A DNA stretch of 64,000 nt from positions 310,001-374,000 of the forward strand of contig CAJXLF010000002.1 in assembly GCA_913055805.1 (NCBI GenBank). The letters are read 5' to 3'. Below the pieces are notes generated by a model. It ran no database searches and was not told where the DNA came from. It worked only from the letters and a program-made list of their open reading frames with translations. Shown here piece after piece: positions 55,647 to 64,000 of this stretch (position 1 is the stretch's first letter; each line of letters begins with the position of its first letter). The stretch is from an uncultured Salinisphaerales bacterium (GTDB taxonomy: Bacteria > Pseudomonadota > Gammaproteobacteria > Nevskiales > CAJXLF01). The position numbers and the translations under genes were made by a program.

Positions 55647-56516
55647 ATGCAAGAAGAGATCAAAAAAGATATTGAAAGCGTTGTGCGTTTTGCGCTGGCC
55701 GAGGATGTGGGCGATGGTGACCTGACCGCAGCGCTGGTTGCCGAAGATGAAACTTCTGATGCCCATATCATTGCGCGCGAATCTGCGGTGCTCTGCGGCC
55801 AGGCCTGGTTCGACGAAGTCTTCCGGCAGGTTGACGAACGTATTCGTATCGACTGGCAGGTCAAGGACGGCGATTATGTCGCCCCCAAACAGGTCCTGTG
55901 CCGACTGAGTGGCCCGTCCCGCGGCATCCTCACCGGCGAGCGTACGGCCCTTAATTTTCTGCAGACGCTATCCGGCACAGCTACGCAAACCCGGAAGTTC
56001 GTGGAACGGGTCAAAGGCACCAACACCCGCATTCTGGATACGCGCAAGACCCTGCCGGGATTGCGCTCGGCGCAGAAATACGCCGTGCGATGTGGCGGCG
56101 GTGTGAATCACCGCTTCGGACTTTTCGATGCCATCCTGATCAAGGAAAACCATATTGAGGCGATCGGTTCGATCAGTGCAGCCGTCAAGAGCGCCAGGGA
56201 ATCCACTAGCGGCGTCAGGATTATTGTCGAGGTGGAAACCCTGCAGCAGGTCCAGAAAGCGCTGGAGGCCGGCGCCGACCAGCTGCTGATTGACAACCTG
56301 CCCACGCATATCCTCGCCCGCGCGGTCCAGATCGGCCAGCAGCATCGGCGCATGCATCGCGGCAGCGAGGTCAAGCTGGAAGCCTCCGGAAACATCGACA
56401 TCAACAACGTACGTGATATTGCCGACACCGGGGTTGATTACATTTCCATCGGCGGTCTGACCAAGCATGTCACGGCCATCGATCTGTCGATGCGCTTTGG
56501 CGAAGAAGAAAGCTAG
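55647..56516 (+). CDS. nadC: Nicotinate-nucleotide pyrophosphorylase (carboxylating)
   Basis: 289 residues; ribosome site ggagg before the ATG. Motifs: AEDVGDGDLTAALV, ERTALNFLQTLSGTAT, LDTRKTLPGLR, GGGVNHRFGL, VEVETLQQ and YISIGGLTKH. It converts quinolinate and PRPP to nicotinate mononucleotide in NAD synthesis. Its end overlaps the converging lyase gene by four bases. Confidence 0.96.
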   Translation: MQEEIKKDIESVVRFALAEDVGDGDLTAALVAEDETSDAHIIARESAVLCGQAWFDEVFRQVDERIRIDWQVKDGDYVAPKQVLCRLSGPSRGILTGERTALNFLQTLSGTATQTRKFVERVKGTNTRILDTRKTLPGLRSAQKYAVRCGGGVNHRFGLFDAILIKENHIEAIGSISAAVKSARESTSGVRIIVEVETLQQVQKALEAGADQLLIDNLPTHILARAVQIGQQHRRMHRGSEVKLEASGNIDINNVRDIADTGVDYISIGGLTKHVTAIDLSMRFGEEES

Positions 56517-57691
56517 CGGGCGTTTCTGAGGCGTTCGAAACCGGCTTCCAGATCACCCAGCAGATCCGCAGGGGACTCCAGGCCAGCATGCACGCGCAGG
56601 CAAAGGCCGGACTGCCAGGCCGTGGCGGTACGCATACCCGCAGGCTGCGTCGGCAGGATCAGGCTTTCATAGCCACCCCAGCTATAGCCCATGCCGAACA
56701 ATTGCATGCCGTCGAGCATGGCCGTCAGCGCTGCTTCGCTCACTGAGTCATCGAGCACTACTCCGAACAGGCCGCTTGCGCCGCTGAAGTCCCGTTGCCA
56801 GATTGAATAGCCGGGGTCGTTTTCCAGCGCCGGGTACAGAACCCTGACCACTTCGGGTTGCTGGCCGAACCAGTGACATAACTGGCTTGCATGCTCTGCA
56901 TGCTGCACCAGCCGGGCCTGCAGGCTGCGCAGCCCGCGCAAGCCCAGATTGACATCATCCGGCCCGGCGCACTGCCCAAGCTCCACGGCAGTACGCTTGA
57001 CGGCAGCATAGCTGTCTTCGGTACAGACCAAGGCGCCCAGCATGGCGTCGGCATGCCCCACGATGTACTTGGTGGCCGCGTGAATCACGATATCCACGCC
57101 ATGATCGATGGCCTTGAAATACAGCGGCGTTGCCCAGGTGTTATCCATGATCACCATGAGTCCGCGGGCATGCGCGGCCGCGCTGATGGCCGGCACATCC
57201 TGCATTTCGAAGGTCAGCGAGCCTGGCGATTCCAGAAAAACAGCGCGCGTGTTGTCGCGGATCAGGGCCTCTATTCCGCTGCCAATCAGTGGATCGTAGT
57301 AAGTGGTCTCGATCCCCATGCGCTTGAGCATACCGTCACAGAATTTGCGCGTTGGCCCGTAAACCGTATCCGCTACCAGCACGTGATCGCCGGCCTGCAG
57401 ACAACTGAGCAGGGCGATGCTTATCGCTGCCAGTCCCGAGCTGGCCGTCACCGCCCGGTAACCATGCTCCAGTTCGGACAGCGCCTGTTCGAAGGCAAAA
57501 TGTGTAGGTGTGCCAAAGCGACCGTAGTACACGCCTTCAAACGGGTTCGCACTGGCCGCATGCAGCTTTTCCACGGTCGGGAAAAGCACCGTGGAAGCAT
57601 GGTAAACCGGCGGATTCACCACCCCGTCAAAACGTTCGGGCTGACGCCCGGCGTGCACCAGGCGGGTCTTGTCGTCCTGCTTGCCCGTCAT
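56513..57691 (-). CDS. metC: Cystathionine beta-lyase-type PLP enzyme
   Basis: 392 residues, Cys/Met-metabolism PLP family: YGRFGTPTHFAFE, ASSGLAAIS, MDNTWATPLYF, and PLP Lys208 in HAATKYIVGHADAM. YSWGGYESL near 320-330 is typical of cystathionine beta-lyase. It cleaves cystathionine to homocysteine, pyruvate and ammonia. Related lyases cannot be fully excluded. It begins nine bases after the sppA stop on the same strand. Confidence 0.9.
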   Translation of the reverse strand: MTGKQDDKTRLVHAGRQPERFDGVVNPPVYHASTVLFPTVEKLHAASANPFEGVYYGRFGTPTHFAFEQALSELEHGYRAVTASSGLAAISIALLSCLQAGDHVLVADTVYGPTRKFCDGMLKRMGIETTYYDPLIGSGIEALIRDNTRAVFLESPGSLTFEMQDVPAISAAAHARGLMVIMDNTWATPLYFKAIDHGVDIVIHAATKYIVGHADAMLGALVCTEDSYAAVKRTAVELGQCAGPDDVNLGLRGLRSLQARLVQHAEHASQLCHWFGQQPEVVRVLYPALENDPGYSIWQRDFSGASGLFGVVLDDSVSEAALTAMLDGMQLFGMGYSWGGYESLILPTQPAGMRTATAWQSGLCLRVHAGLESPADLLGDLEAGFERLRNAR

Positions 57692-57700
57692 CAGCCCGCT

Positions 57701-59620
57701 TTATTGCGGCCCTGTCGCCCGATGCTGAGTGCCCGGCATATGCGAAACACCCGCGACATCCGGCACACACAGGCAGTGTGCATATACCGACCTGCGATCA
57801 TTCAGCCAGGCCAGGCCCAGCGTTTCCAGGCTCAGATTATTTTCCAGCCAGCCGAGACCCTGTTGCAGCCAGCGTCCGTAGCCGCTTTGCATGTTGAGCT
57901 TGATCATGCCGGAGAAGCGATCCAGCAGGAGCATGCGCCAGTCCGTCGGCGACTGTACCGGCGCCAGCTTGTATTTCCCTACATCGAGCCCGGCCCGTTT
58001 GGCCGCCGCATCCGCGGCATCACGCAATCCGCCCAGCTGGTCGACCAGACCGAGGCGCTTGGCATCCGCGCCGCTCCAGACCCGGCCCTGGGCAACCCTT
58101 TCGGTAGACGCCAAACTCAGTTCGCGCGCCTCGGCTACACGGGAGACAAACGTCCGGTAATAGTTTTCTACCGAAGACTGGACGGCCGCTGCGACCTCGG
58201 GTGTAAGCGGACGATCCGGACGCATGGCGCCACTCATGCGGGTAGTGCCGACGCCGTCGGTATAAATACCCATTTTCTGCAGAGGTTGTTCGAACGTCGG
58301 AATCACACCGAATACCCCGATGGAACCGGTCACCGTCGAGGCCTGCGCCCAGATTTCGTCGGCATTCATGGCGATCCAGTAACCACCGGAAGCGGCCACG
58401 CTGGACATGGACACCACTACCGGCTTGCCATCCCGCTTTGCGAGTTCGATTTCGCGCCGCACGGTCTCCGAAGCCGTCACGCTGCCGCCGGGGCTGTCGA
58501 TACGCAGAACGATCGCCCTGGTTTTTTCATCGCGCCGGGCCTCATCGATATGCCAGGCGAGGTCTTCGCCATTGACTGTACCGCTGCCGATACCTCCGTC
58601 CACCAGCGCGCCTTCGGCCACCACCAGGGCAACATGACCATCTACCACCGTATCCTGCTCACTGCGTTCCTCCGAGCGTACGGCCCAGAGGTAGCGACGG
58701 TGATCAATCTGACGGAAGCTGCCATGCTCCTTGTCACGACCCACTTCCTGACTCACGCGTGCACGCATTTCCTCGCGCGTCATCAGCTTGTCCACCAGGC
58801 CGGCATCCAGCGCCAGCCTGGCGGCATCGCCCTGCAGCTCAACCAGGCGTTCCGCAAAACGGTTGGCATAGCTGTCGATACTGTCCGCCGGCATATTGCG
58901 GTTGTCCGTAATGCCCTTCTGGTAAACAGACCACAGCGTAGACAGCCATTCGCGGTTGGCGGCACGCGCTTCGGCCGACATGTCATTACGCATGAAAGGT
59001 TCGACCGCGGACTTGTACTGGCCTACGCGAAATACGTGGATATCGACACCCAGCTTGTCCAGCGCCTCCTTGAAGTATTGCTGGTAAACGCCAAAGCCGT
59101 CGATCCATACGCCGCCCAGCGGATCCAGGAAAACCTCATCGGCCTGGGCCGCCAGAAAATACTGGCCCTGACTGTATTGCCCGGCATGCGTGAACACCGG
59201 CTTGCCGCTGAGCTTGAAGCGGCGGATAGCCGCTGCCAGTTCCTCCAGCTGCGCCATCCCCGCATAGTCGAGTTCATCAACCTTGAGAAACAGGGTCTTG
59301 ATGCGTGGATCAGTGGCCGCCTTGTCCAGCGCCTCGACCAGATCACGCACCAGGGTGACGGGTTGCTGATCACCCAGTAACTCATCCCGCAGGGCCTGGT
59401 TGAAATCCAGCTGCGAACTTTCCACCAGAATGCCCTGTGGCGCCCATACCAAGGCTACGTCATTTTCCACATCAGGTTGTGGGCGCATTAACCACAGGCC
59501 GGCGAATAACAGCAGTGGCAGCAGAATAAAAACGGCCAGTACGACGCGTTGCAGAATAACCAGCAGCCGCCAGAAGCGTTGCCACAGGCCGGATGATTTC
59601 TTGTTACCGGAATTAGCCAT
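57701..59620 (-). CDS. sppA: Signal peptide peptidase SppA, 67K type
   Basis: 639 residues with two tandem SppA halves and one N-terminal membrane helix (about 22-45). Catalytic Lys203 (VGQYKSAVEPF) lies in the first half and Ser411 (SVAASGGYW) in the second, the split arrangement of E. coli SppA. It degrades cleaved signal peptides in the inner membrane, facing the periplasm. It is followed after nine bases by metC, an unusual pairing. Confidence 0.94.
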   Translation of the reverse strand: MANSGNKKSSGLWQRFWRLLVILQRVVLAVFILLPLLLFAGLWLMRPQPDVENDVALVWAPQGILVESSQLDFNQALRDELLGDQQPVTLVRDLVEALDKAATDPRIKTLFLKVDELDYAGMAQLEELAAAIRRFKLSGKPVFTHAGQYSQGQYFLAAQADEVFLDPLGGVWIDGFGVYQQYFKEALDKLGVDIHVFRVGQYKSAVEPFMRNDMSAEARAANREWLSTLWSVYQKGITDNRNMPADSIDSYANRFAERLVELQGDAARLALDAGLVDKLMTREEMRARVSQEVGRDKEHGSFRQIDHRRYLWAVRSEERSEQDTVVDGHVALVVAEGALVDGGIGSGTVNGEDLAWHIDEARRDEKTRAIVLRIDSPGGSVTASETVRREIELAKRDGKPVVVSMSSVAASGGYWIAMNADEIWAQASTVTGSIGVFGVIPTFEQPLQKMGIYTDGVGTTRMSGAMRPDRPLTPEVAAAVQSSVENYYRTFVSRVAEARELSLASTERVAQGRVWSGADAKRLGLVDQLGGLRDAADAAAKRAGLDVGKYKLAPVQSPTDWRMLLLDRFSGMIKLNMQSGYGRWLQQGLGWLENNLSLETLGLAWLNDRRSVYAHCLCVPDVAGVSHMPGTQHRATGPQ

Positions 59621-59712
59621 GTATTGATCTTGGTCAGTCTTGAGGGGTAAACGATTCTATCCTAAGTGATTATCCGGCCTCGCCCAACAATCCGCTGCCG
59701 TGCCTCATATTT

Positions 59713-59731
59713 CGATTAATTTTATTAATCG
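59713..59731. promoter_or_regulatory. Inverted repeat upstream of the peroxiredoxin promoter
   Basis: CGATTAAT and ATTAATCG form a perfect 8-bp dyad with a 3-bp centre, 20 bp upstream of the -35 box. This suits a dimeric activator such as a LysR-type regulator; the identity is not known. Confidence 0.45.
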
Positions 59732-59751
59732 TCCGTATATAAATAATTGCC

Positions 59752-59780
59752 TTGCGCTATGCCTTTTTGATTCCTACAAT
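59752..59780 (+). promoter_or_regulatory. Sigma70-like promoter of the peroxiredoxin gene
   Basis: TTGCGC (59752-59757) and TACAAT (59775-59780) with a 17-bp spacer, in an AT-rich stretch about 90 bp before the start codon. Confidence 0.55.
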
Positions 59781-59868
59781 GCACATCGTTCCCTGACGGA
59801 CTCGGTCATGAGGACGTCACCAACGACATGGAACTTTGATACCCCGAATCCTGTAAGGAGGAGTAAAC

Positions 59869-60471
59869 ATGAGCGTCTTAGTAGGCCGCGAAGCCCCCGA
59901 TTTTAACGCTGCCGCCGTCATGGGCGATGGCAGCATCAAGGAAGATTTCAAACTCTCCGATTACCGCGGCAAGTACGTCGTGCTGTTCTTCTACCCCCTG
60001 GACTTCACCTTTGTCTGTCCTTCGGAAATCATTGCTCACGACCACCGTGCCGCCGCTTTCGAAGAGCGTAACGTACAGCTGGTCGGTGTATCGATCGACT
60101 CACAGTTCACCCATTTTGCCTGGCGCAACACCGATACCAAGAACGGTGGTATCGGGCCGGTGAAGTTCCCGCTGGTGGCCGACACCAAGCAGGAAATCAT
60201 GAAGTCCTATGGTATTGATCATCCCGAAGCCGGCGTTGCCATGCGCGCTTCCTTCCTGATCGACAAGGACGGTGTGGTGCAGCATCAGGTCGTCAACAAC
60301 CTGCCGCTGGGCCGCAACGTGGATGAAATGCTGCGTCTGGTCGACGCCCTGCAGTTCACCGAAGAACACGGCGAAGTCTGCCCGGCCGGCTGGCAAAAAG
60401 GCGAATCCGGTATGAAGCCGACCACCGAAGGTGTGGCCGACTACCTGGCCTCGAATGCCGACGCCCTCTAG
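59869..60471 (+). CDS. Typical 2-Cys peroxiredoxin (AhpC/Prx1 type)
   Basis: 200 residues with a strong site aaggagg. Peroxidatic Cys50 (DFTFVCPSE) and resolving Cys171 (GEVCPAGW). A GGIG motif is present, but there is no C-terminal YF motif, suggesting a robust enzyme not prone to overoxidation. It reduces peroxides, probably using thioredoxin, since trxB follows in the same direction after 88 bp. Confidence 0.94.
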   Translation: MSVLVGREAPDFNAAAVMGDGSIKEDFKLSDYRGKYVVLFFYPLDFTFVCPSEIIAHDHRAAAFEERNVQLVGVSIDSQFTHFAWRNTDTKNGGIGPVKFPLVADTKQEIMKSYGIDHPEAGVAMRASFLIDKDGVVQHQVVNNLPLGRNVDEMLRLVDALQFTEEHGEVCPAGWQKGESGMKPTTEGVADYLASNADAL

Positions 60472-60498
60472 GGCTTAGCAGCGAAAATAGCGGTCACC

Positions 60499-60522
60499 GC
60501 CCTCCCCGCCTGCGGGGAGGGC
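60499..60522 (+). terminator. Hairpin between peroxiredoxin and trxB
   Basis: A perfect 11-bp GC stem (GCCCTCCCCGC) with a CT loop. There is no T-run, so it may attenuate or protect the transcript rather than terminate. Confidence 0.4.
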
Positions 60523-60535
60523 CTGGCCCGACTGA

Positions 60536-61568
<1,033 letters not shown>

Positions 61569-61572
61569 TGCC

Positions 61573-62376
61573 TCAGGAGGCGTGCCGGCTAATTACCAGA
61601 CTCTGAAGTCCCCGCCCGATTACAGCTTCCTCGTCCCGGAGTTCACTCACAGCCAGCCCAATGCCATCCGGCTGCGGCGTGGTGCCGGCATCCAGGCAGA
61701 CCCACTCCCCCTGCGGGTAGCGGTGCAGGTAGACAGTGAGATCAGGATTCACGAAGCCGTATTCCCGGGGATTGAGCACCATGCTGATCCCGTTACCCGA
61801 ATCGGCCGCAATCATTACCCGCTGCAACGGACTCGGTGTTTCTCCTGCCACCAGTGGAATACGCATGCGCATCCAGATGGCGCAGGGACCCTTGCCGAAT
61901 TCACCTTCGGCGCGGGCCAGTTGCATGGCCCTGTGATAACCCTGCTCTCCGGTGAAGAAATTGAATTCAAAATCGGCACTATTGCCAGGACCCGCCAATG
62001 ACCGACCCGGCGGTACGGACACGGCCGGCAGCTCCAGTGGATTTTCCCTGATCGCCAGACCCACAGCCTGCATAAGCAGTTTGCCTGACGCATCGTAAAG
62101 GCTGGCGCCGACATAGCGAACCGTGCGTCCCGAACGTGTGACCTCGGCTTTAAGTGCCAGGCGTGCAATGGGAACCGGCTTATAGATTTCAACAGTAACG
62201 CGGACGAAACGAAACCCGTCGCCCACTTCCTGCTCCATGGCCCGGGCCAACAATGCCGACGGCGGACCCGCATGCTGATGCCCAGTGCTCCAGGGTCCGC
62301 GGGTCATAACCGTGGCCAGCCAGTCCTGCCCATCTGCCACAAAGAAGCTGTCCTGCGCCTGCTCGTCGCTCATCAT
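61573..62376 (-). CDS. Acyl-CoA thioesterase-like (double hotdog) protein
   Basis: 267 residues; tandem ATGs at 62376/62373. The N-terminal half (GHQHAGPPSALLARAME, RVTVEIYKPVP) and C-terminal half (VNPDLTVYLHRYPQGEWVCLDAGT) match the TesB-like/4HBT_3 double hotdog pattern. It probably hydrolyses an acyl-CoA; substrate unknown. It stands alone and converges with trxB. Confidence 0.8.
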   Translation of the reverse strand: MMSDEQAQDSFFVADGQDWLATVMTRGPWSTGHQHAGPPSALLARAMEQEVGDGFRFVRVTVEIYKPVPIARLALKAEVTRSGRTVRYVGASLYDASGKLLMQAVGLAIRENPLELPAVSVPPGRSLAGPGNSADFEFNFFTGEQGYHRAMQLARAEGEFGKGPCAIWMRMRIPLVAGETPSPLQRVMIAADSGNGISMVLNPREYGFVNPDLTVYLHRYPQGEWVCLDAGTTPQPDGIGLAVSELRDEEAVIGRGLQSLVISRHAS

Positions 62377-62461
62377 TTGTCACTCATCTAATTGCCACCG
62401 GGGTTTTTCAACGCAATTCGGCAGTCCATACTAATGCAGACCTAAAAGGGAGCCTATAAAG

Positions 62462-62866
62462 ATGACAATCAGGATTTTCACCGCCACCGTTGCCGCCTTC
62501 ATTTTTATTTTCGTGTTCGGCTGGGCCTTTCACGGCATTCTGCTGAAAGACATCTACGCCGGGCTACCGGCCGGACTGTACCGGCCCGAAGCCGGCATGC
62601 AGGACTTCATCCTGTGGCTGCTGGGCGGTCAATTCGTGGTCGCGATTGCTCTCACTCTGCTGATTTCAAGGGCCGCCAACAACCAGGGTCTCAAGACAGG
62701 CGCTTACTACGGTTTCATGATCGGCCTGCTGTCCGCCGGTTCGCAGATGGCCACCTACGCGCTGATGCCCATCCCCCTGGAACTGCTGGCCTGGTGGGTG
62801 GCGGGCAGCCTGGTCGAAATGACCCTGATTGGCATGTTGATCGCTGATCTGGTCAAACAGGAATAA
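62462..62866 (+). CDS. Four-helix membrane protein of unknown function
   Basis: 134 residues with helices at about 5-27, 48-70, 80-100 and 105-128 and a ggag site before the ATG. A His in the first helix (WAFHGILLKD) is the only notable polar residue. No family recognised with confidence. A second small membrane protein gene follows after nine bases. Confidence 0.75.
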   Translation: MTIRIFTATVAAFIFIFVFGWAFHGILLKDIYAGLPAGLYRPEAGMQDFILWLLGGQFVVAIALTLLISRAANNQGLKTGAYYGFMIGLLSAGSQMATYALMPIPLELLAWWVAGSLVEMTLIGMLIADLVKQE

Positions 62867-62875
62867 TTGCCGGCG

Positions 62876-63232
62876 ATGACACTGGGCCGCGCTTATCTGT
62901 GGACGAGCGCCAGCCTGGCTGGCGGCGTCGCACTGAGCATCTACGAGCAGGACTGGGCGTGGTTTGCACGCAGCGGCTCACTGATCGTGATCATCGGCAT
63001 CCTGCTGACCTCCGCGCTGATCATCGAAGAGTTGCAACACATGCGCCATCGCAGAACGCGCGGCGACCAGGAGAGCTGGTCCAGTCATGACTGGGCGGAC
63101 GAGGCGGAAAATCATAAAAAGCTGAGGGCCGGAGAGGAAGAGTTCAGCGGACGCAGTCACGGGCTCTACCTGCTGGTGCTGGGCACCCTGGTCTGGGGTT
63201 TTGGCGATGTGCTGGGTCGCTTCTTCGTCTAG
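62876..63232 (+). CDS. Small two- to three-helix membrane protein of unknown function
   Basis: 118 residues from the ATG at 62876; a TTG at 62867 is possible. Helices near 5-25 and 32-50, a charged middle (HMRHRRTRGDQESW), then a last helix (GLYLLVLGTLVWGFGDV). Co-directional with the preceding membrane protein and probably in the same transcript. The stop overlaps the converging gene. Confidence 0.7.
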   Translation: MTLGRAYLWTSASLAGGVALSIYEQDWAWFARSGSLIVIIGILLTSALIIEELQHMRHRRTRGDQESWSSHDWADEAENHKKLRAGEEEFSGRSHGLYLLVLGTLVWGFGDVLGRFFV

Positions 63233-64000
63233 CGGCTCACCGGTAGTTGCACGCGGCGCCGCAAATCAGCGGCGGGCTCCTGCAACTCCGGCGAGGACAG
63301 CATTCGATGCCGCAGTTGCGCCGCATCCTCTCTCAGTCCCGAGCGCCACAAGGCTTCGTAGGCCAGTAACGCGAGGTCACTGGATTCAGCATCAGGCATT
63401 TCGGCCAGCTGCGACAGAGCCAGTTTGGCAGCCGGCAGAGGCTGATCCGTAGCCAGCAGTGAGCGCGCGGCATACTCGGCGCCCTGCTGGCGGATATCCT
63501 GATCCCCGCTGACCCTGGCCAGCTTGCCGCCGGCCAGCGCCACCGGCGCATGATAGCCCGCTGCCTGCATGTCTCGCAGCAGGACCAGTAAATCCTGCTG
63601 GCTGCTACGGAACCAGGCACTGAGATTGTCCAGGCCTTCGTTGAGGAAGCGGGTAGCGGCCGCTGGCTCGCCCAGCAACAGGCGTGCATGCACATCCAGT
63701 ACGCCATTGGCCTGGTCTGCAAGCGGGTCGGCGACCGGACCACGGCGTTGCCGCAACTCGCCTACCCGCACCAGATCGGCAATGCGTAACGCTGCGCGCA
63801 TGGCCGCGCGCTGCAAATCATCCGGCAAGTCCACAAAGCTGCGCTGCAGACGTTCACTTTCATTGAACAGCCACAGGGCCTGCTCCGCGCCACGACTTAC
63901 CCGTGGCAAAGCCTCCAGCAGTGTCTTGCCCGCTTCATCCCGAGCCCTCGCAGAACGTCCGCCCAGCACCAGAACGCTGGCCAGCGCCACCTGCTGCCCG
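63229..64000 (-). CDS. Helical-repeat protein, 5' end outside the window
   Basis: The frame is open to the window edge (an internal GTG at 63990 is the first possible start). About 257 residues are visible, almost all alpha-helical and Ala/Leu-rich, with pairs of helices resembling TPR or HEAT-like repeats. No catalytic motif is seen. Function unknown. Confidence 0.65.
   Translation of the reverse strand, partial: GQQVALASVLVLGGRSARARDEAGKTLLEALPRVSRGAEQALWLFNESERLQRSFVDLPDDLQRAAMRAALRIADLVRVGELRQRRGPVADPLADQANGVLDVHARLLLGEPAAATRFLNEGLDNLSAWFRSSQQDLLVLLRDMQAAGYHAPVALAGGKLARVSGDQDIRQQGAEYAARSLLATDQPLPAAKLALSQLAEMPDAESSDLALLAYEALWRSGLREDAAQLRHRMLSSPELQEPAADLRRRVQLPVSR

Noticed and set aside
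56891-59380. 829-codon open frame on the plus strand
   Set aside because: It is antisense to metC and sppA, both of which have full catalytic motifs; the translation is His/Arg/Gln-rich with no family signature, as expected of a shadow frame in GC-rich DNA.

Overview
The window looks like ordinary chromosome of a free-living, motile gammaproteobacterium. Coding density is high, GC is high (roughly 60 percent by eye), and genes often overlap by ATGA. The gene set includes a cheAW/MCP/cheRDB cluster, a rimB-rimK-astE-like operon, Fe superoxide dismutase, a class I fumarase, a 67K-type SppA and exosortase/choice-of-anchor surface proteins. I cannot name a genus. I saw no rRNA, tRNA, transposase, prophage or CRISPR array.

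Layout. (1) 1-10.98 kb, plus strand: a chemotaxis operon (cheY 3' end, cheA, cheW, a soluble PAS-MCP, a 42-residue membrane peptide, cheR, cheD, cheB, a membrane MCP-like protein), then a degenerate sensor kinase and a lone cyclic-nucleotide-binding protein. (2) 10.98-14.6 kb, minus strand: an SDR, a CNNM/DUF21-CBS membrane protein and class I fumarase. (3) 14.87-17.27 kb: a LuxR-type response regulator overlapping a hybrid histidine kinase. (4) 17.3-30.1 kb, the accessory region: a wrecked toxin-antitoxin pair, two giant secreted paralogues (1431 and 1304 aa) with duplicated promoters and nearly identical tails, a Phd/PIN toxin-antitoxin pair between them, then a tiny sorting-signal protein, an exosortase, a secreted partner and a sterol-desaturase-like enzyme. 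(5) 30.2-32.1 kb: glutaminase fused to STAS and cyclic-nucleotide-binding domains. (6) 32.1-42.1 kb, minus strand: a third giant secreted protein (beta-propeller, DUF11, choice-of-anchor D and U), a solo LuxR HTH protein, and an operon of a 4-hydroxybutyryl-CoA dehydratase-family enzyme with its own response regulator and kinase. (7) 42.2-64 kb: housekeeping genes, including an SDR, a CinA/MoaB-like protein, isocitrate dehydrogenase fused to CBS domains, queH, a class II amidotransferase, glutaredoxin, a lone hydantoinase B, sodB, argD-argF, an AstE-like deacylase with rimK and rimB, nadC, a cystathionine lyase, sppA, peroxiredoxin-trxB, a thioesterase and small membrane proteins.

The most unusual region is 17.9-30.1 kb. 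In both giant paralogues a cassette of about 70 residues (transmembrane helix, RRR, second helix ending in a lipobox Leu-Thr-Gly-Cys, seven Asp) appears to sit inside the last beta-sandwich domain instead of at the C-terminus. The two genes share a promoter module with two palindromes. A compact exosortase locus lies immediately downstream. Together this suggests a co-regulated surface-protein system with an unfamiliar anchoring tail; the anchoring mechanism itself is inference.

Dispersed palindromic repeats and a 305-bp element with 30-bp terminal inverted repeats occupy the intergenic spaces.
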